Shown here: piece after piece, positions 63,393-64,000 of the stretch | Layout of the letters: the number at the start of each line of letters is the position of its first letter | Position numbering within the stretch: position 1 is the first letter of the stretch | Source: Actinacidiphila paucisporea | GTDB lineage: Bacteria > Actinomycetota > Actinomycetes > Streptomycetales > Streptomycetaceae | Direction: 5' to 3' | Length of the DNA stretch: 64,000 bases | Assembly: GCF_900142575.1 (NCBI RefSeq) | Contig: NZ_FRBI01000002.1 | Coordinates: 62,001 to 126,000 of the forward strand | Notes under the pieces: model-generated | Told to the model about the DNA's origin: nothing | The model's database searches: none | Seen by the model: only the letters and a program-made list of their open reading frames with translations | Translations under genes and position numbers: made by a program

Positions 63393-64000
63393 AGGGCCAC
63401 CGCCAGGCCGGTGCGGGCGGACTGCCCGGCCGCCTCGATGACCTCGATCGCGGCGGCTGCCTCCAGCGCGGTGACCGGTGGCGGCGTGCCCTCGCGCAGG
63501 GCGGTCGCGACGGCCGCGTAGAAGGCGGGGTAGTCGCCGGGGAGCGAGGGGACGGGCCGTACGTTCTCGTCGGTGCCCGCCGTGCCCCACGCGGACTCCG
63601 GCTCGGCGCCCCACGCGGTGCCCTCGACGGGCCGCAGGCCCTCGCGCAGCGCGGCCTCCTGCGGGTCGAGGCCGTAGGTGACGTAGCCGCCGGTGCTGCC
63701 GAGCACCCGGAAGCGCGGGCCGATGCGTGCGGTGGTGGCGCTCATCCACAGGTGCGAGCGGACGCCGCCGGCGTGGGTGATCGCGATGAAGTCGTCGTCG
63801 TCCGCGGCGGCCCCCGGGCGGCGGACGTCGGACTCGGCGTAGACGAGGCGGGCCGGGCCGAAGAGGGTCAGGGCCTGGTCGACCAGGTGGCTGCCGAGGT
63901 CGTAGAGCAGGCCGCCGATCTCGGCCGGGTCGCCGGACTCGCGCCAGCCGCCCTTGGGCTGCGGGCGCCACCGCTCGAAACGGGACTCGAAGCGGTGGAC
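63389..64000 (-). CDS. Gfo/Idh/MocA-family oxidoreductase (5' end outside window)
   Basis: The frame is open to the window edge, leaving 203 C-terminal residues without the NAD-binding Rossmann domain. The visible part has the family core GGLLYDLGSHLVDQALTLFG with the catalytic Asp/His segment, FIAITHAGGVRSHLWMSATT and the C-terminal helix ATALREGTPPPVTALEAAAA. These enzymes oxidise or reduce sugar and cyclitol hydroxyls with NAD(P). Coupled to the following gene by GTGA. Confidence 0.92.
   Translation of the reverse strand, partial: VHRFESRFERWRPQPKGGWRESGDPAEIGGLLYDLGSHLVDQALTLFGPARLVYAESDVRRPGAAADDDDFIAITHAGGVRSHLWMSATTARIGPRFRVLGSTGGYVTYGLDPQEAALREGLRPVEGTAWGAEPESAWGTAGTDENVRPVPSLPGDYPAFYAAVATALREGTPPPVTALEAAAAIEVIEAAGQSARTGLAVAL

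Overview
The window is chromosomal DNA of a high-GC actinomycete, almost certainly Streptomyces or a close relative in the Streptomycetaceae. Evidence: very high GC in third codon positions, many GTG starts, an SsgA-family sporulation protein, a gene with a rare TTA (bldA-type) codon, DasR-type operators at N-acetylglucosamine transporter genes, and intergenic GC-rich repeats. From about 1.8 kb to 54 kb the order follows, as I recall it, the Streptomyces coelicolor core from about SCO2952 down to SCO2897. It is core chromosome: I see no prophage, CRISPR array, rRNA operon or large secondary-metabolite cluster.

Region by region. 1-6.7 kb: 3' end of a HemD-like/winged-helix gene, a TTA-containing CGNR zinc-finger regulator, a HelD-type RNA polymerase recycling ATPase, malic enzyme and the nucleoid protein HU. 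6.7-12.3 kb: murA, YqgE/AlgH, DUF3039, a TPR membrane protein and a cytoplasmic GH20 hexosaminidase. 12.6-17.1 kb: a translationally coupled molybdenum-hydroxylase operon (FAD, Fe-S and Mo subunits) with unusual features. 17.2-20.3 kb: three uncharacterised genes, two sharing a repeated Gly/Ala motif. 20.3-30.2 kb: PEP-mutase-like enzyme, tRNA-Cys, MFS exporter, DEAD helicase, IclR regulator, Lon-like protease, AsnC regulator with hpd (tyrosine catabolism), FAD-linked oxidase. 30.2-36.5 kb: SsgA-like protein, two RDD proteins, small membrane protein, secreted M6 metalloprotease.

36.6-49.0 kb carries NAD salvage (pncA, pncB), clpS, DUF2017, an amino-acid permease, the mec-cysO-cysM cysteine pathway with a previously unmarked leader peptide, an MBL-fold phosphodiesterase, the GlcNAc PTS (nagE2, nagE1, nagF), rph and rdgB. 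Apart from the PTS and permease, this block matches the Mycobacterium tuberculosis order Rv1330c-Rv1341. 49.0-51.6 kb: a short-variable-loop tRNA with a leucine anticodon directly downstream of two coupled HNH nuclease genes, then bcp, DUF3618 and a GroES-like gene. 51.6-64 kb: class A PBP, a three-gene ABC-2 transporter, GNAT, MerR/MDR pair, class V aminotransferase-like enzyme, DUF445 protein, FAH-family hydrolase, a haem-degrading-type protein and a truncated Gfo/Idh/MocA oxidoreductase.

The most interesting signals are the HNH-HNH-tRNA cassette, the leader peptide plus C-rich G-poor leader before cysO, the motif-sharing gene pair at 17-19 kb, the Mo subunit lacking its expected catalytic glutamate, and a hairpin element with CTAG ends lying at the stop codons of two convergent genes.
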